From Peribacillus simplex (GTDB taxonomy: Bacteria; Bacillota; Bacilli; Bacillales; DSM-1321), in contig NZ_LNNH01000010.1 in assembly GCF_001542915.1 (NCBI RefSeq), forward strand, positions 39,740 through 103,739: DNA of 64,000 bases, written 5' to 3'. The translations under genes and the position numbers were made by a program. Each line of letters opens with the position of its first letter. Position 1 is the first letter of the stretch. Shown here one piece after another: positions 53,786 through 62,486 of this stretch. The notes beneath the pieces were generated by a model. The model had not been told where the DNA came from and ran no database searches. It worked only from the letters and a program-made list of their open reading frames with translations.

Positions 53786-55154
53786 ATTGGGCATCCCCAC
53801 TATCACTCTTTTTGTCTAACAAATTCAATTTATCATATAATTTAACGATTTCTTCTCGGGAATATCTATCTAAATATAAGCCCCGAAGTTCCAAATCAAG
53901 GAAAACCTGCTTTAATGACTTTCGTTCTTTTTTCAAACTAAGTGCGGTTAACAACAATAATAAATCCTGGCTAACATTCAACATGTAACCTAATGAACCC
54001 CTTGTTTTCAGGAAGAACTTTTTTCCGATTTCTTCAATTGACAAACTATACCGATTTCGTGGACCTTGCATCGTCGGCTTTTCGTATGCCTCTTCAATGC
54101 TTGAATATAACTTTGCAACCAGATCTTCATATGTTAAATTCTCAGGTAAGTTTTGTTCGGGTAGAGCTAGATGAAAGCGATACTCCACTATCCATTGATT
54201 AAGCAGGCCCAATAGCACCTCTTTTTCATCAGAAGGCAACTGTTCATATGTCAGCTGCAATTCAGAATAACTCTGGGAATCATCCGTTCCCATCAAGAAG
54301 TTCAAATGCTCTAAACTATTGATATCAATTAATAGAGTACGTGCGGCTTCCTTGATCATTTGGTAACCATAACCATAGCTCTTACGATTTTTACTCGTTG
54401 CTTCCCAATCCAAAGTGTAAAAAACTTCATTGTTTAAATCGAGTTTACCTTTTGCTTTTTGAGACATCTTTAAAGTCAATTGGTTAATATAAAAAAAGTA
54501 ATAATAACTTAAGAATATTTCATAATGACTTTTAAAGTAATCCTCATGTTGCGCCAAAAACAAGAAATCCTCTTTAAACATCTTTGAAATGTATGGAAGT
54601 TTGCTTGAATATTTTATTTTAGCATCTGTCTTCTCCACCCCGGCAAGTTGATGTAATACTAACTTCGCCACTAAATCATCGGATGAATTCTTTTCAAACA
54701 TTTTCCCGAATTCCTTATCCGCTTCTATCAAGACATCGGACAAAAATTTGGCAATCTCCTGTTCCCCTTTCATTTCAGGGCCCTCATTAAAGGGCAGGTA
54801 TTGAAAAACGTGTGGGTGGAACACTTTAATATTGCCCTTTTTATCTTGTAAATACAGGCGTAGTATTTGTTCAAAGAATGGTTTATCCTCTTCTGAAACA
54901 TCAACTACCTGGCTGATATTTTTAATCAAATCCTCAAGATTCAACTTTTCCCTCAAATGATTTGATGAAATATTACGGGTAAACTCACCTAGAACGCCTT
55001 CAAATCCCTTACGGAACTTAGGTCGCTCCGTACCCCTCGTGGTAAATGGCAAAAAGGTGCTCTTACGATTGATTGTATGTTTAAGCCCTGCATTATCAGG
55101 CTTGATAGATAAGGAATCTCTTAATTCTTGTAAATTTTTCTGCTCAACCATCAC
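53766..55154 (-). CDS. dptG: DNA phosphorothioation-dependent restriction protein DptG
   Basis: A 462-aa protein of the DptG family: LPFTTRGTERPKFRKGFEGVLG near the start, a helical middle with DSYYFF-like aromatic stretches and a charged C-terminus. It lacks recognised catalytic motifs and is thought to be a structural partner of DptF and DptH. GTG start immediately after the dptF stop; AGAAGGGATTAA precedes it. It overlaps dptH. All three genes are one transcript. Confidence 0.85.
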   Translation of the reverse strand: MMVEQKNLQELRDSLSIKPDNAGLKHTINRKSTFLPFTTRGTERPKFRKGFEGVLGEFTRNISSNHLREKLNLEDLIKNISQVVDVSEEDKPFFEQILRLYLQDKKGNIKVFHPHVFQYLPFNEGPEMKGEQEIAKFLSDVLIEADKEFGKMFEKNSSDDLVAKLVLHQLAGVEKTDAKIKYSSKLPYISKMFKEDFLFLAQHEDYFKSHYEIFLSYYYFFYINQLTLKMSQKAKGKLDLNNEVFYTLDWEATSKNRKSYGYGYQMIKEAARTLLIDINSLEHLNFLMGTDDSQSYSELQLTYEQLPSDEKEVLLGLLNQWIVEYRFHLALPEQNLPENLTYEDLVAKLYSSIEEAYEKPTMQGPRNRYSLSIEEIGKKFFLKTRGSLGYMLNVSQDLLLLLTALSLKKERKSLKQVFLDLELRGLYLDRYSREEIVKLYDKLNLLDKKSDSGDAQYVKPIL

Positions 55155-57488
55155 TTAATCCCTTCTGAACGTGAATTCTTCGTAGTCATCATCATAAATC
55201 AATTTAAACGTTTTATTGGATTGAAGGTTTACGAATAATAACTCCTTTTCCCTATTTCCGTGCTGCATGATTTTATCTATAAATTCAACATATTGAATGC
55301 AATCTTCTTTATCCTTCTTATTGGGACGATATCCTTTAGACAACTTAACTAACATTTCATATAAAGGATAATCAATCTCCATAAAGAAAGGATTTCTCCT
55401 TGATTCATCACCAAATGCTAAATGAATCGTCAAATGAAACCTATTTAATACACCATCGCCACCACTTTCCAAGTGCCCAAAATAAGGTTTGATCATTAAT
55501 GATTGCGCCACTTGAATGTTTTCATTCGATTTATCTATATATACATAATCATTCTTTGGGGTACCGTTCCAAAGGAAAATGGATTCTTTCAATAAATTCG
55601 TTATCCTCCTCAAACCATTCCTATCCCCTATATTAAAATGATATAAATATGAAAGATATTCCTTATAGTCGCTGTCCACAAAGACTTCCTTCACTTCATT
55701 GGCTAAAAAATAAGCCAAGCGGATTAACGCCTTATTATATAGATGACGGGAGGCTTCCGTTAAATCATGGAATGCACCAACACCCTCTATTTCCTTTGCC
55801 CAATCTCCAAGGGAGGACAGGTCAATATACTTATTAAAGGTATCCTTGATATCCAATGAATTATTCAATTCAATCAGTATTTGATCGACTACATCCGTAC
55901 GCTTATGAATTGGGTCCAATGCTGAAATCACTGACAACAAATGGGAGCGATCCTTTCCTTCGAAAAGAAGGTAAGGAAGTAGACCTTCCGTCTTTTGAAC
56001 AGCATCAGAATTGATATAATCCACTTCCTGATTAGCCGGAACCATGATATCATGTATGAAATTGAGTAAAGATCTTGTTGAAATGATCATTTTATGCTTG
56101 ATGATAGCCTGAATTAGCAAATCCACTATTCCTTTTCTAATTTCCGGCAACATCAGTAATTCATAGTTAGTGATAAAGAAACCTTTTATCCTTTCCTTAT
56201 CCCTTAAGTACGCTCGGTAGAAAGGATTTTCCTCCGTGTTATTCACTAAACGCTCTAAAAGGGTTGAATAATATTCCGAAACAGATCCACTTGCCGTTAA
56301 TTCAAAGGGTTGATAATCGCTAAAACTGATTAAATGAAAGTTGTCATTCTCTTTGTTTTCCGTAATGGTTGAAGTTTCAAAGACATTGGCCGCTTTAATG
56401 AATTCAGATAATATCTTGAAGTTTTCCAACGCATAAGGTGATTCCATGAAGTTATTCAGGACTCCCAGATTAATGGCCAAAATCAATTTATCTCGAGCAC
56501 CTTCAATTTTTTCATCACTGAAAGGCTTCAAAATTTCAGCCAATGTATCCAAAGAACTCTTTTGCGGATCGAAACTCTCGGTGGCATCGTTATGAATCAT
56601 GAACTGATTTACCAAGTCAGGATATTTATTTTTCAAATATGCAAGCAAATGGGATTTTCCATCACCAACACTTCCACACAAGAAAATCAACTGAGCCTGA
56701 TTCCTACTTACCGACCTATTCAATGCCTGCTCCAAATCATCTTGAATCGACCTTTTCACATGTAAATATTCTTTAAAACCACTGAATTGATTTGAATTCT
56801 CGATGGCCTCTTGCGAAGACTCCTTAAGTTTCGATAGCTCTTTAAGTAAATAACTTTCTCCTTCTTCAAGAGTGAATTCAAATTGGTCACTTATTTCTTT
56901 CTCATATACGAGATTAGGCTGTGGCGTACTTTCCCGATTTACAGGGACTTCGCTCTCAGTTTCAACTGTCGCAGCAGCAGCTTTGGATGCTGTCAATATC
57001 AATTCCAATTTTTTCTCTAAGCTTGAGGTCTTTTCCTCAAGTTCACTAAATATATCCAAATCACTTTTCGGTTGAGGATATTTATATTTTTGTGCAACAA
57101 ATGAATAATCCCCATAAAGTTCCATGAACCAAACCGATACTTCAAACAACCTTTTATGCATCTTGAAGGCATTTTCCAAATCATTATCAATGAATTCATG
57201 TGTTCCTTTATTCCCTAAATAACGGATTGTATCGAAAGATCTTGCAATATCCTTTGTTAAAATCTCCTCTTTCTCTAGAAGTTGGATCCTTTCCACCAAT
57301 TTTAAATAGCTTATATTTTCAAGCTCTTCATGTTGCTTAGCAATTTCCTTCAATAGCTCTTCAGAAAATATTCTTCCTTTTATTAAAACCGTTTGTGGAT
57401 CATTATAAAAGACATCTTCAATCTGCCGACCAATTTCCGCTAATTTCGGAAACTTCCCCTCTAAAAATCCAAAATTATTATTCTGCAA
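55155..57488 (-). CDS. dptF: DNA phosphorothioation-dependent restriction protein DptF
   Basis: A 777-aa P-loop NTPase. N-terminal DUF4145-like domain (about 1-110, ending GTHEF), a coiled linker (SSLEKKLELI), then Walker A CGSVGDGKSHLL (near 275) and HNDATESFDPQKSSLDTLAE. It is the first gene of the operon. The start is TTG, with GAGGTG 9 nt upstream. A 17-bp perfect inverted repeat lies about 100 nt upstream. It should drive the restriction complex with DptG and DptH. Confidence 0.9.
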   Translation of the reverse strand: MQNNNFGFLEGKFPKLAEIGRQIEDVFYNDPQTVLIKGRIFSEELLKEIAKQHEELENISYLKLVERIQLLEKEEILTKDIARSFDTIRYLGNKGTHEFIDNDLENAFKMHKRLFEVSVWFMELYGDYSFVAQKYKYPQPKSDLDIFSELEEKTSSLEKKLELILTASKAAAATVETESEVPVNRESTPQPNLVYEKEISDQFEFTLEEGESYLLKELSKLKESSQEAIENSNQFSGFKEYLHVKRSIQDDLEQALNRSVSRNQAQLIFLCGSVGDGKSHLLAYLKNKYPDLVNQFMIHNDATESFDPQKSSLDTLAEILKPFSDEKIEGARDKLILAINLGVLNNFMESPYALENFKILSEFIKAANVFETSTITENKENDNFHLISFSDYQPFELTASGSVSEYYSTLLERLVNNTEENPFYRAYLRDKERIKGFFITNYELLMLPEIRKGIVDLLIQAIIKHKMIISTRSLLNFIHDIMVPANQEVDYINSDAVQKTEGLLPYLLFEGKDRSHLLSVISALDPIHKRTDVVDQILIELNNSLDIKDTFNKYIDLSSLGDWAKEIEGVGAFHDLTEASRHLYNKALIRLAYFLANEVKEVFVDSDYKEYLSYLYHFNIGDRNGLRRITNLLKESIFLWNGTPKNDYVYIDKSNENIQVAQSLMIKPYFGHLESGGDGVLNRFHLTIHLAFGDESRRNPFFMEIDYPLYEMLVKLSKGYRPNKKDKEDCIQYVEFIDKIMQHGNREKELLFVNLQSNKTFKLIYDDDYEEFTFRRD

Positions 57489-57584
57489 TTACTAAAACAC
57501 CTCAGTATGTCTTTAGATTTTTTTAAAGCCTATAAAAATATATATTCAAAAAAATGAACACTGATCATTTTCTACCTTGAAAAA

Positions 57585-57624
57585 ATTAAACATGAAACTA
57601 TATACTTATAGTTTCATGTTTAAT
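57585..57624. promoter_or_regulatory. Perfect 17-bp inverted repeat upstream of dptF
   Basis: ATTAAACATGAAACTAT and its exact complement around 6 nt. It lies 97 nt before dptF; on the minus strand AATTTTTTC follows, so it can act as a terminator or attenuator. It could also be the operator of a dimeric repressor. Confidence 0.6.
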
Positions 57625-57769
57625 TATAGCAAACGGTTCACAATGGTCCTAGAGTAATAATCCATTTGTTTTCCAAAGTTTGTTATACAATCCCTCATAC
57701 GAATTCCATATGTTTATTCAAGAATAAAAACATTAACGAATATCCCAATTTTTGATTAAAAACAAAAAA

Positions 57770-57794
57770 GCAACCAACCAAAGGTCAGCTGCCA
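57770..57794 (-). terminator. Terminator of the BglII-family gene
   Basis: On the minus strand GCAGCTGACC and GGTTGGTTGC pair imperfectly (one G-T), followed by six T. Confidence 0.5.
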
Positions 57795-57842
57795 TTATTT
57801 TTTTACTATTTAATTAACATGATGATCTAATACATTAATTAT

Positions 57843-58490
57843 TCAAGCTCTAATGTTCTTAATAAGATCCCTAACAAACATATCATGCTTAATATTTGAT
57901 TTGCTTTGGAGTTCTTTCAATGTGAGCTCACCTGTATTCAGTGGTAGTTCATCATCTTCATTATAGTCTAACCCTATCACTAAAATTGGAAAATTAAATA
58001 TACCGTTAGCCGATTCCAGTTCACCCACAGTTTTTTCGTAGGTTGCTATTCCACTGTCTATGCGCTTTGACAAACTTTCCGTCGGTAATATTAACACACC
58101 AATATTATTACTTTTTTTATAATTTAAAAATTGGAGTTTAAAATAGTTCCGATAGGTACTGGCAACGTTTCCAAATTCAACTTCAAGGTGAATATTGTAG
58201 TCTTGTTCTCCGGTTGAAACATTTTTTTTATAGTCTATCGTTAAATATTCCTTATCATTTACAGGAAAATGCTCATCATGGTTCCAGCCATCGGATTTTA
58301 GTCTTAGATTTAAATATGAATCTATAATTTGTTGAATTACATCCAGTTTCTTTTGATTCGAGGATTTATTTTTATATATAGGAATTGGGGCTTGTTTGCA
58401 AATATTCAATAGCTCATCATATGTTTGTTTAAATGGCTCTTGAGATAGAATATTCTCAGCGAAATTATGGGAATGAATTTTCAGTTTCAT
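57843..58490 (-). CDS. BglII/BstYI-family type II restriction endonuclease
   Basis: A 215-aa protein. The family features are HLEVEFGNVASTYRNYFKLQF (catalytic Glu-x-Glu region near 107-113) and GVLILPTES, matching the BglII/BstYI endonuclease domain, which cuts AGATCT or RGATCY. AGGAGAAGAAA precedes the ATG. A terminator and an inverted repeat separate it from dptF. No dedicated N4-cytosine methyltransferase lies next to it; the nearest methyltransferase is the Dcm-type protein at 47082, beyond dptFGH. Confidence 0.8.
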   Translation of the reverse strand: MKLKIHSHNFAENILSQEPFKQTYDELLNICKQAPIPIYKNKSSNQKKLDVIQQIIDSYLNLRLKSDGWNHDEHFPVNDKEYLTIDYKKNVSTGEQDYNIHLEVEFGNVASTYRNYFKLQFLNYKKSNNIGVLILPTESLSKRIDSGIATYEKTVGELESANGIFNFPILVIGLDYNEDDELPLNTGELTLKELQSKSNIKHDMFVRDLIKNIRA

Positions 58491-58661
58491 TTTCTTCTCC
58501 TATTTCCATTTATTTCTATCAGTTTATTTATCTTTCAACACTCAAGCCAAAAATTTGATGATTAACTTTTAACCATAAACTGAATTAATGGACTTTTCTT
58601 TTCATTTCTTTTTATCTAAATTACACATTTTGAACTTTCATTTAAAGACGTGTAAAAATAT
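58491..58661. other. AT-rich leader of the BglII-family gene
   Basis: Non-coding, with the promoter and AGGAG of the endonuclease gene. Nothing else seen. Confidence 0.4.
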
Positions 58662-58836
58662 TTTTTTCACAGGCGATCAAGTCTTTATCTGGTCACTTTT
58701 TTATTGGCATCATATAGTACCTTTGATACGAGAGGCTTGTATTTCATTTTTACTTCTTTATTTATAACGGAATATAAACGAGCTACGCCTCCTTTATCCA
58801 ATGCCGTACAATTTTTATATGTCTTCACCTTTTTTT
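58662..58836 (-). pseudogene. Decayed Excalibur-domain protein
   Basis: The minus strand reads VKTYKNCTALDKGGVARLY and later KPLVSKVLYDANKKVTR, and after a one- or two-base shift DLIACEK. YKNCT and D-D-IACE are the calcium-binding Excalibur signature. A frameshift also separates EADAKK from VKTYKNC. The N-terminus is lost. Confidence 0.6.
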
Positions 58837-59215
58837 GGCATCGGCTTCTCGCGAGAGAACCAAAACTAGTCCTAATTTATATGTACGCTCCAAAATATGT
58901 TATATCTTCCCTGAAAATTAACTTTTTACTAATCATAATGTATCATTTCGATTTTGACAAAAACAACATTTCCATTAATAAAACTCCTTATTTAATTCAA
59001 TAATTAATAACTTTTCATCATCAAAAAAACACTTATCCTCTGGTGGTTTTTTCCCTTAAGGAATTAAAAAACAAAGTTATAGTTATCGGGAGTATAGTTA
59101 AGTAACTGGTACCTAAAGTGGATGATAAACGAAACTTGAATTCAAGTTTTAGTAATATTTCTAATTGGCGAGGTCTGCTGATTTCAAATCAATTAATCTT
59201 TATTAAATGCACCTT
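58837..59215. other. Non-coding AT-rich stretch
   Basis: No supported gene. Contains an 18-bp perfect palindrome AAACTTGAATTCAAGTTT at 59133-59150. Confidence 0.4.
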
Positions 59216-59315
59216 TTAATAGGGGCTAGCCAAAAACAATTTAATACCGCCTATAACATGGATTTCTTCACCTGTAATAGCTTCTGCACCGTCACTAGGA
59301 ATATGGATGTAGCCA
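59216..59315 (-). pseudogene. Short-chain dehydrogenase C-terminal fragment
   Basis: Minus-strand codons read GYIHIPSDGAEAITGEEIHV then IGGIKLFLASPY, which match the SDR end (ITGxxIHVxGG). Only about 33 residues remain. Confidence 0.5.
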
Positions 59316-59571
59316 TTTCTAAATGGTTTGATTCATTTTTGCTAGGATGTGGTGATTTAGCACTTCTTCTACCTTTGTTCCGTTGTTTCTATGATTGGCA
59401 GTTTTTTTCGATTAGATTTTTACTTACTGATCCAGACAAGTTCGTGTTTAAGCTTTAAGAAATTAAGCTTCCTCTTTAGCAATAATCTCAACATTCCAAA
59501 CACTTTTACTCTTAAGGGTAGTTTTAGAAACCAATAATCACGTACTATTTCCTCCTTTTCAGTTCACTTTT

Positions 59572-60081
59572 CTATTCTTTTACATCCATTCTTTGCTTTA
59601 AATATTCAGCAATTTCTGTTTGTCCTCTTTCAATGGCAAATGCATAAGCATCCATATCTTTCATGTTGTCACCAGAGTATTTTATAGATATATCTATTTT
59701 ATTCTCAACTAACAATTTAACAATCTCAAAATGACCACCATATATTGCAGCAAACAGTGGATTTCTATCTGGTTCACTAGTATCAATCTCAACATTCTGG
59801 TTAATGAGATATTCGACACTATCTAAATGCCCTTTTATAGCTGCTCTTTCAAGGGCATTTGTAGAAAAAGTTCCTCCCTGTGCATTAGTATCTATCCCTG
59901 CATTAAAAAGGTATTCTATTATTTCTAAATGCCCATAAGCTGCTGCTGTATGTAACCATGTACCAAAGGGCGTCATCCATGTTAACATTTCTGGTTCTTT
60001 CACAAGTAAATCCCTTACCGCATCCAATTTGCCACTTTTGATGGCACCTCTAATGTCTTTCGCAATTTGAGTTTTATCCAT
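59572..60081 (-). CDS. Ankyrin-repeat immunity protein, copy 1
   Basis: A 169-aa protein with four to five ankyrin repeats (WLHTAAAYGHLEIIEYL, ALERAAIKGHLDSVEYL, PLFAAIYGGHFEIVKLL and YAFAIERGQTEIAEYLKQ). It is a clear paralog of the gene at 60436-60945 (same length, same last 50 residues in pattern). Ankyrin proteins often serve as immunity proteins to polymorphic toxins, which fits the nearby toxin tail. AAAGGAG precedes the ATG. Confidence 0.8.
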   Translation of the reverse strand: MDKTQIAKDIRGAIKSGKLDAVRDLLVKEPEMLTWMTPFGTWLHTAAAYGHLEIIEYLFNAGIDTNAQGGTFSTNALERAAIKGHLDSVEYLINQNVEIDTSEPDRNPLFAAIYGGHFEIVKLLVENKIDISIKYSGDNMKDMDAYAFAIERGQTEIAEYLKQRMDVKE

Positions 60082-60082
60082 T

Positions 60083-60224
60083 TAGTTTCTCCTTTATTTC
60101 CAAGGTCTTCTAGTCCTTCAATAATATCATCTAAGTCTGAACCTGCCGTATAAACTGCTAATAATTTATTTTTAAAATTTTCTAAAGATTTAATATTATG
60201 TTTTCCTATAATTAAATTTCATAA
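60083..60224 (-). pseudogene. Remnant of a toxin C-terminus
   Basis: The frame upstream of the ankyrin gene reads NLIIGKHNIKSLENF, KNKLLAVYTAGSDLDDII and EGLEDLGNKGETK, like the end of HNH/AHH-type toxins. It has no start codon and runs across the ankyrin start codon. Probably the tail of a lost toxin whose immunity gene follows. Confidence 0.45.
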
Positions 60225-60435
60225 AAAACAAAAAGCACCTTTTGCCTCAAAGACAAACAAATGCTTTATCGTTAGCTATATAAAGTAATTTAATACAGTT
60301 CTTATCTTTAAACCAACGAGCTTGCTTAATTTCGTAAGTTTATAGCTTGTTCCTTGTAATGATACTTCGTAAACTTAAAATGTCATCTCGCCTAGCTATC
60401 TTTCGTATTTGTCATAACTTATATTGTTACAAAAA
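60225..60435. other. Intergenic stretch between ankyrin copies
   Basis: Possible weak terminator (AAAGCA...TGCTTT with T run, minus strand, near 60230-60265). No gene supported. Confidence 0.35.
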
Positions 60436-60945
60436 CTATTCTTTTTCATCTATCTTCTGCTTTAAATATTCAGCAATTTCCGTTTGCCCTCTTTCAATAG
60501 CAAATTCATAAGCTCCCATATCTTTCATCGTATCCCCTGTATACTTAACAGTAATATCAATACCATTCTTAACAAGATACTTTACAATATCAAGGTGCCC
60601 ACCATAAATCGCTGAGAATAGAGGATTTCTATTCGGGTCACTAACATCTAATATTGCACCATTGTCAAATAAGTACTCTACAATACTTATTTCACCTTCA
60701 CTAGCTGCATGTGCAATAGTCGCTGACTTTGGTACACCTTCGTTTATGTTAATATCCATACCAGATTCAACTAGAAATTTTATCATATCCAGTTTACCTG
60801 CTCTAGCCGCAACATGTAGCCAAGTTCCAAAAGGTGTTACAAAATCAAGCAAACTTTTATCAGTAATAATGATCTCTTTCGCTTGTTCTATATTACCATT
60901 CTTAATTAAATCATAGATTTTTATTGCTTTTTCCTTATTATCCAT
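60436..60945 (-). CDS. Ankyrin-repeat immunity protein, copy 2
   Basis: A 169-aa ankyrin protein with WLHVAARAGKLDMIKFL, THAASEGEISIVEYL-type and PLFSAIYGGHLDIVKYL repeats, ending in AIERGQTEIAEYLKQ as copy 1 does. It lies 20 nt after a toxin tail gene in the same direction. I begin at the ATG five codons inside the longer frame, because GGAGG precedes it at good spacing. Likely immunity protein for the adjacent AHH toxin. Confidence 0.82.
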   Translation of the reverse strand: MDNKEKAIKIYDLIKNGNIEQAKEIIITDKSLLDFVTPFGTWLHVAARAGKLDMIKFLVESGMDININEGVPKSATIAHAASEGEISIVEYLFDNGAILDVSDPNRNPLFSAIYGGHLDIVKYLVKNGIDITVKYTGDTMKDMGAYEFAIERGQTEIAEYLKQKIDEKE

Positions 60946-60965
60946 AGTATCCTCCAAAAATATCT

Positions 60966-61358
60966 TTATTTCATTGATGCTGCTTCTTCACCTAGTAGCT
61001 TAAGCATATCAACCATTTTTTCCCGAGTTCCACCAAAACTATCAACTTCTTTCAACTTATCAACAATATGTTGAAGACGTTCTACACCATGTTGTCCTGC
61101 AATTCTATTTGGTGCCCAAACAAGATTTTCTTCACCGATTATCGATTTTATTCCATACTTTTTTAATATTTCTTGACCTTCAGCAACAAGTTCTTTTTGC
61201 TTCTGGCCAAGACCCTTTTTAAATAGGATATGATGTGCATGTGGATCTATCGTAGCAGTAGGTGGGGCACCTATTAGTCCTCTAAGATACTTACCAAAAT
61301 AAAAGCTAATATAATATAATTTAAAACAAAAAACCTTGAAAGGTTTATAACCAATCAA
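60966..61358 (-). CDS. Truncated AHH-nuclease polymorphic toxin tail
   Basis: A 130-aa C-terminal toxin domain. IDPHAHHILFKKGLGQKQ (His-His near 43) and NLVWAPNRIAGQHG define the AHH branch of the HNH/ENDO VII nuclease superfamily. The preceding GAPPTATIDP is the usual hinge from the toxin body. The N-terminal body (LXG, RHS or similar) is missing, and no good start codon with a ribosome binding site is seen (the longest frame starts at TTG). So it is an orphan cassette, followed by an ankyrin gene as immunity. May be silent until recombined with a full toxin gene. Confidence 0.75.
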   Translation of the reverse strand: MIGYKPFKVFCFKLYYISFYFGKYLRGLIGAPPTATIDPHAHHILFKKGLGQKQKELVAEGQEILKKYGIKSIIGEENLVWAPNRIAGQHGVERLQHIVDKLKEVDSFGGTREKMVDMLKLLGEEAASMK

Positions 61359-61381
61359 GGTATGAGCTTTATTATCTTTCT

Positions 61382-61858
61382 TTAATCAGCTAGTAACTCC
61401 AAGTAATATTTATCATTTTCTTCTATCTTTCTTAAAAATTCTTCAAGAGAAGTCGCAATTTGTATATCATAATAGTAGACTGGACTTCTGTTATTTTCAT
61501 TCAATTCGATTGACATTAAAGCTGATTCACTACCTTCAAAAAATATTAGTTTGTTATTCTCAAATTCATCATAGATTTCTATGTCGGGATAAAACTCAAA
61601 ATCATTAACTCTTAATCGAAAATCTCTTACGGAATAAGGATCCATAATACGATTAATATTATGCTCTGACCCTTCAATAAATCCGTAGCCAACCTCTATG
61701 TAAAAATTAACTAACTCCCTAGGGAATTTTAAATCGAGTTCCTTCTCAACCTCTTTTATTTCTTTTTCAGTTACTGGATTTAAGCTATTTTCATGGTTTG
61801 CCTTAATAAATTCAAGACCATTATCTTTTAACTCCTTTAAATAGTATAGTACATAAAT
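61382..61858 (-). CDS. SMI1/KNR4-like immunity protein with unclear start
   Basis: From 61858 the frame is open for 159 codons: it reads KELKDNGLEFIKANHENSL, EKELDLKFPRELVNFYIEVGYG and SVRDFRLRVNDFEF, which is the SMI1/KNR4 (YxxD-like) pattern. No ATG with a ribosome binding site lies in frame before 61645; AAAGGAG followed by an out-of-frame ATG near 61833 suggests a one-base frameshift near the start. If only the ATG at 61645 is used the protein is 87 aa and lacks its N-terminal half. Either a rare start or a lesion. Confidence 0.55.
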   Translation of the reverse strand: MYVLYYLKELKDNGLEFIKANHENSLNPVTEKEIKEVEKELDLKFPRELVNFYIEVGYGFIEGSEHNINRIMDPYSVRDFRLRVNDFEFYPDIEIYDEFENNKLIFFEGSESALMSIELNENNRSPVYYYDIQIATSLEEFLRKIEENDKYYLELLAD

Positions 61859-61943
61859 CTAAATCAATAAAAAAATGGATAGTCCCTTTGATTTTCGAAA
61901 GGCTCTATCCACTTCTTCTTATATAAAAACATTTCTTACTTTA

Positions 61944-62399
61944 TTACCAATCTTCTTCATCTTCATCCCATTCTTCTTTTGCCAATTCAAGACGTTCAAT
62001 AAAATAGTCTAAAAAATTATCAGCAAGCTTTCGACCATAGCCCTCCTGATTATCCCACGTAATAACTGGACATTCTCCATTTTTCATTTTATTAGTATCG
62101 AGGCAATAGGCAAATTCATCAATATCTTCTATAACCACAAGTCCATCTAATAAATCATAATACTTTTGATGACCTTTGGTAGCATCTACTACCGCTGGCC
62201 CTGCAAAACCATAACCAATAATTCTCAATCCAAAAAGTCCACCGTAACCATAATTTCTTAAAAACCACTTATAACTTTCGGGTAATGGAACTTGTAATTT
62301 ATTTTCAGTTTCTTCAACTTTGTCTTCACTTACCCCTCCAGTAAAATCATCAACTTTGCCATAGTTCTTAATGAATTCCTGTAGATCTGAATAATTCAA
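61944..62399 (-). CDS. SMI1/KNR4 (SUKH) immunity protein, copy A
   Basis: About 151 aa with the SUKH core (VEETENKLQVPLPESYKWFLRNYGYGG, then GLRIIGYGFAGPAVVD). It is nearly the same as the gene at 62927-63382. The probable start is TTG, with AAAGGTGA upstream; a GTG three codons earlier overlaps it. SUKH proteins neutralise nuclease toxins. It ends in an acidic tail (WDEDEEDW). Confidence 0.85.
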   Translation of the reverse strand: MNYSDLQEFIKNYGKVDDFTGGVSEDKVEETENKLQVPLPESYKWFLRNYGYGGLFGLRIIGYGFAGPAVVDATKGHQKYYDLLDGLVVIEDIDEFAYCLDTNKMKNGECPVITWDNQEGYGRKLADNFLDYFIERLELAKEEWDEDEEDW

Positions 62400-62486
62400 T
62401 GAAATCACCTTTTAATCCTTAGTTTCGTAATGCTCGAATAAGTATGAAGAATAAACTAAGGGAATAATCAAATTAGAAGCATAAAT

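Noticed and set aside
58704-59003. 99-codon plus-strand frame
   Set aside because: The opposite strand holds clear Excalibur-domain remnants, so the plus-strand frame is a shadow.
59207-59458. 83-codon plus-strand frame
   Set aside because: No ribosome binding site; the minus strand carries a dehydrogenase fragment.
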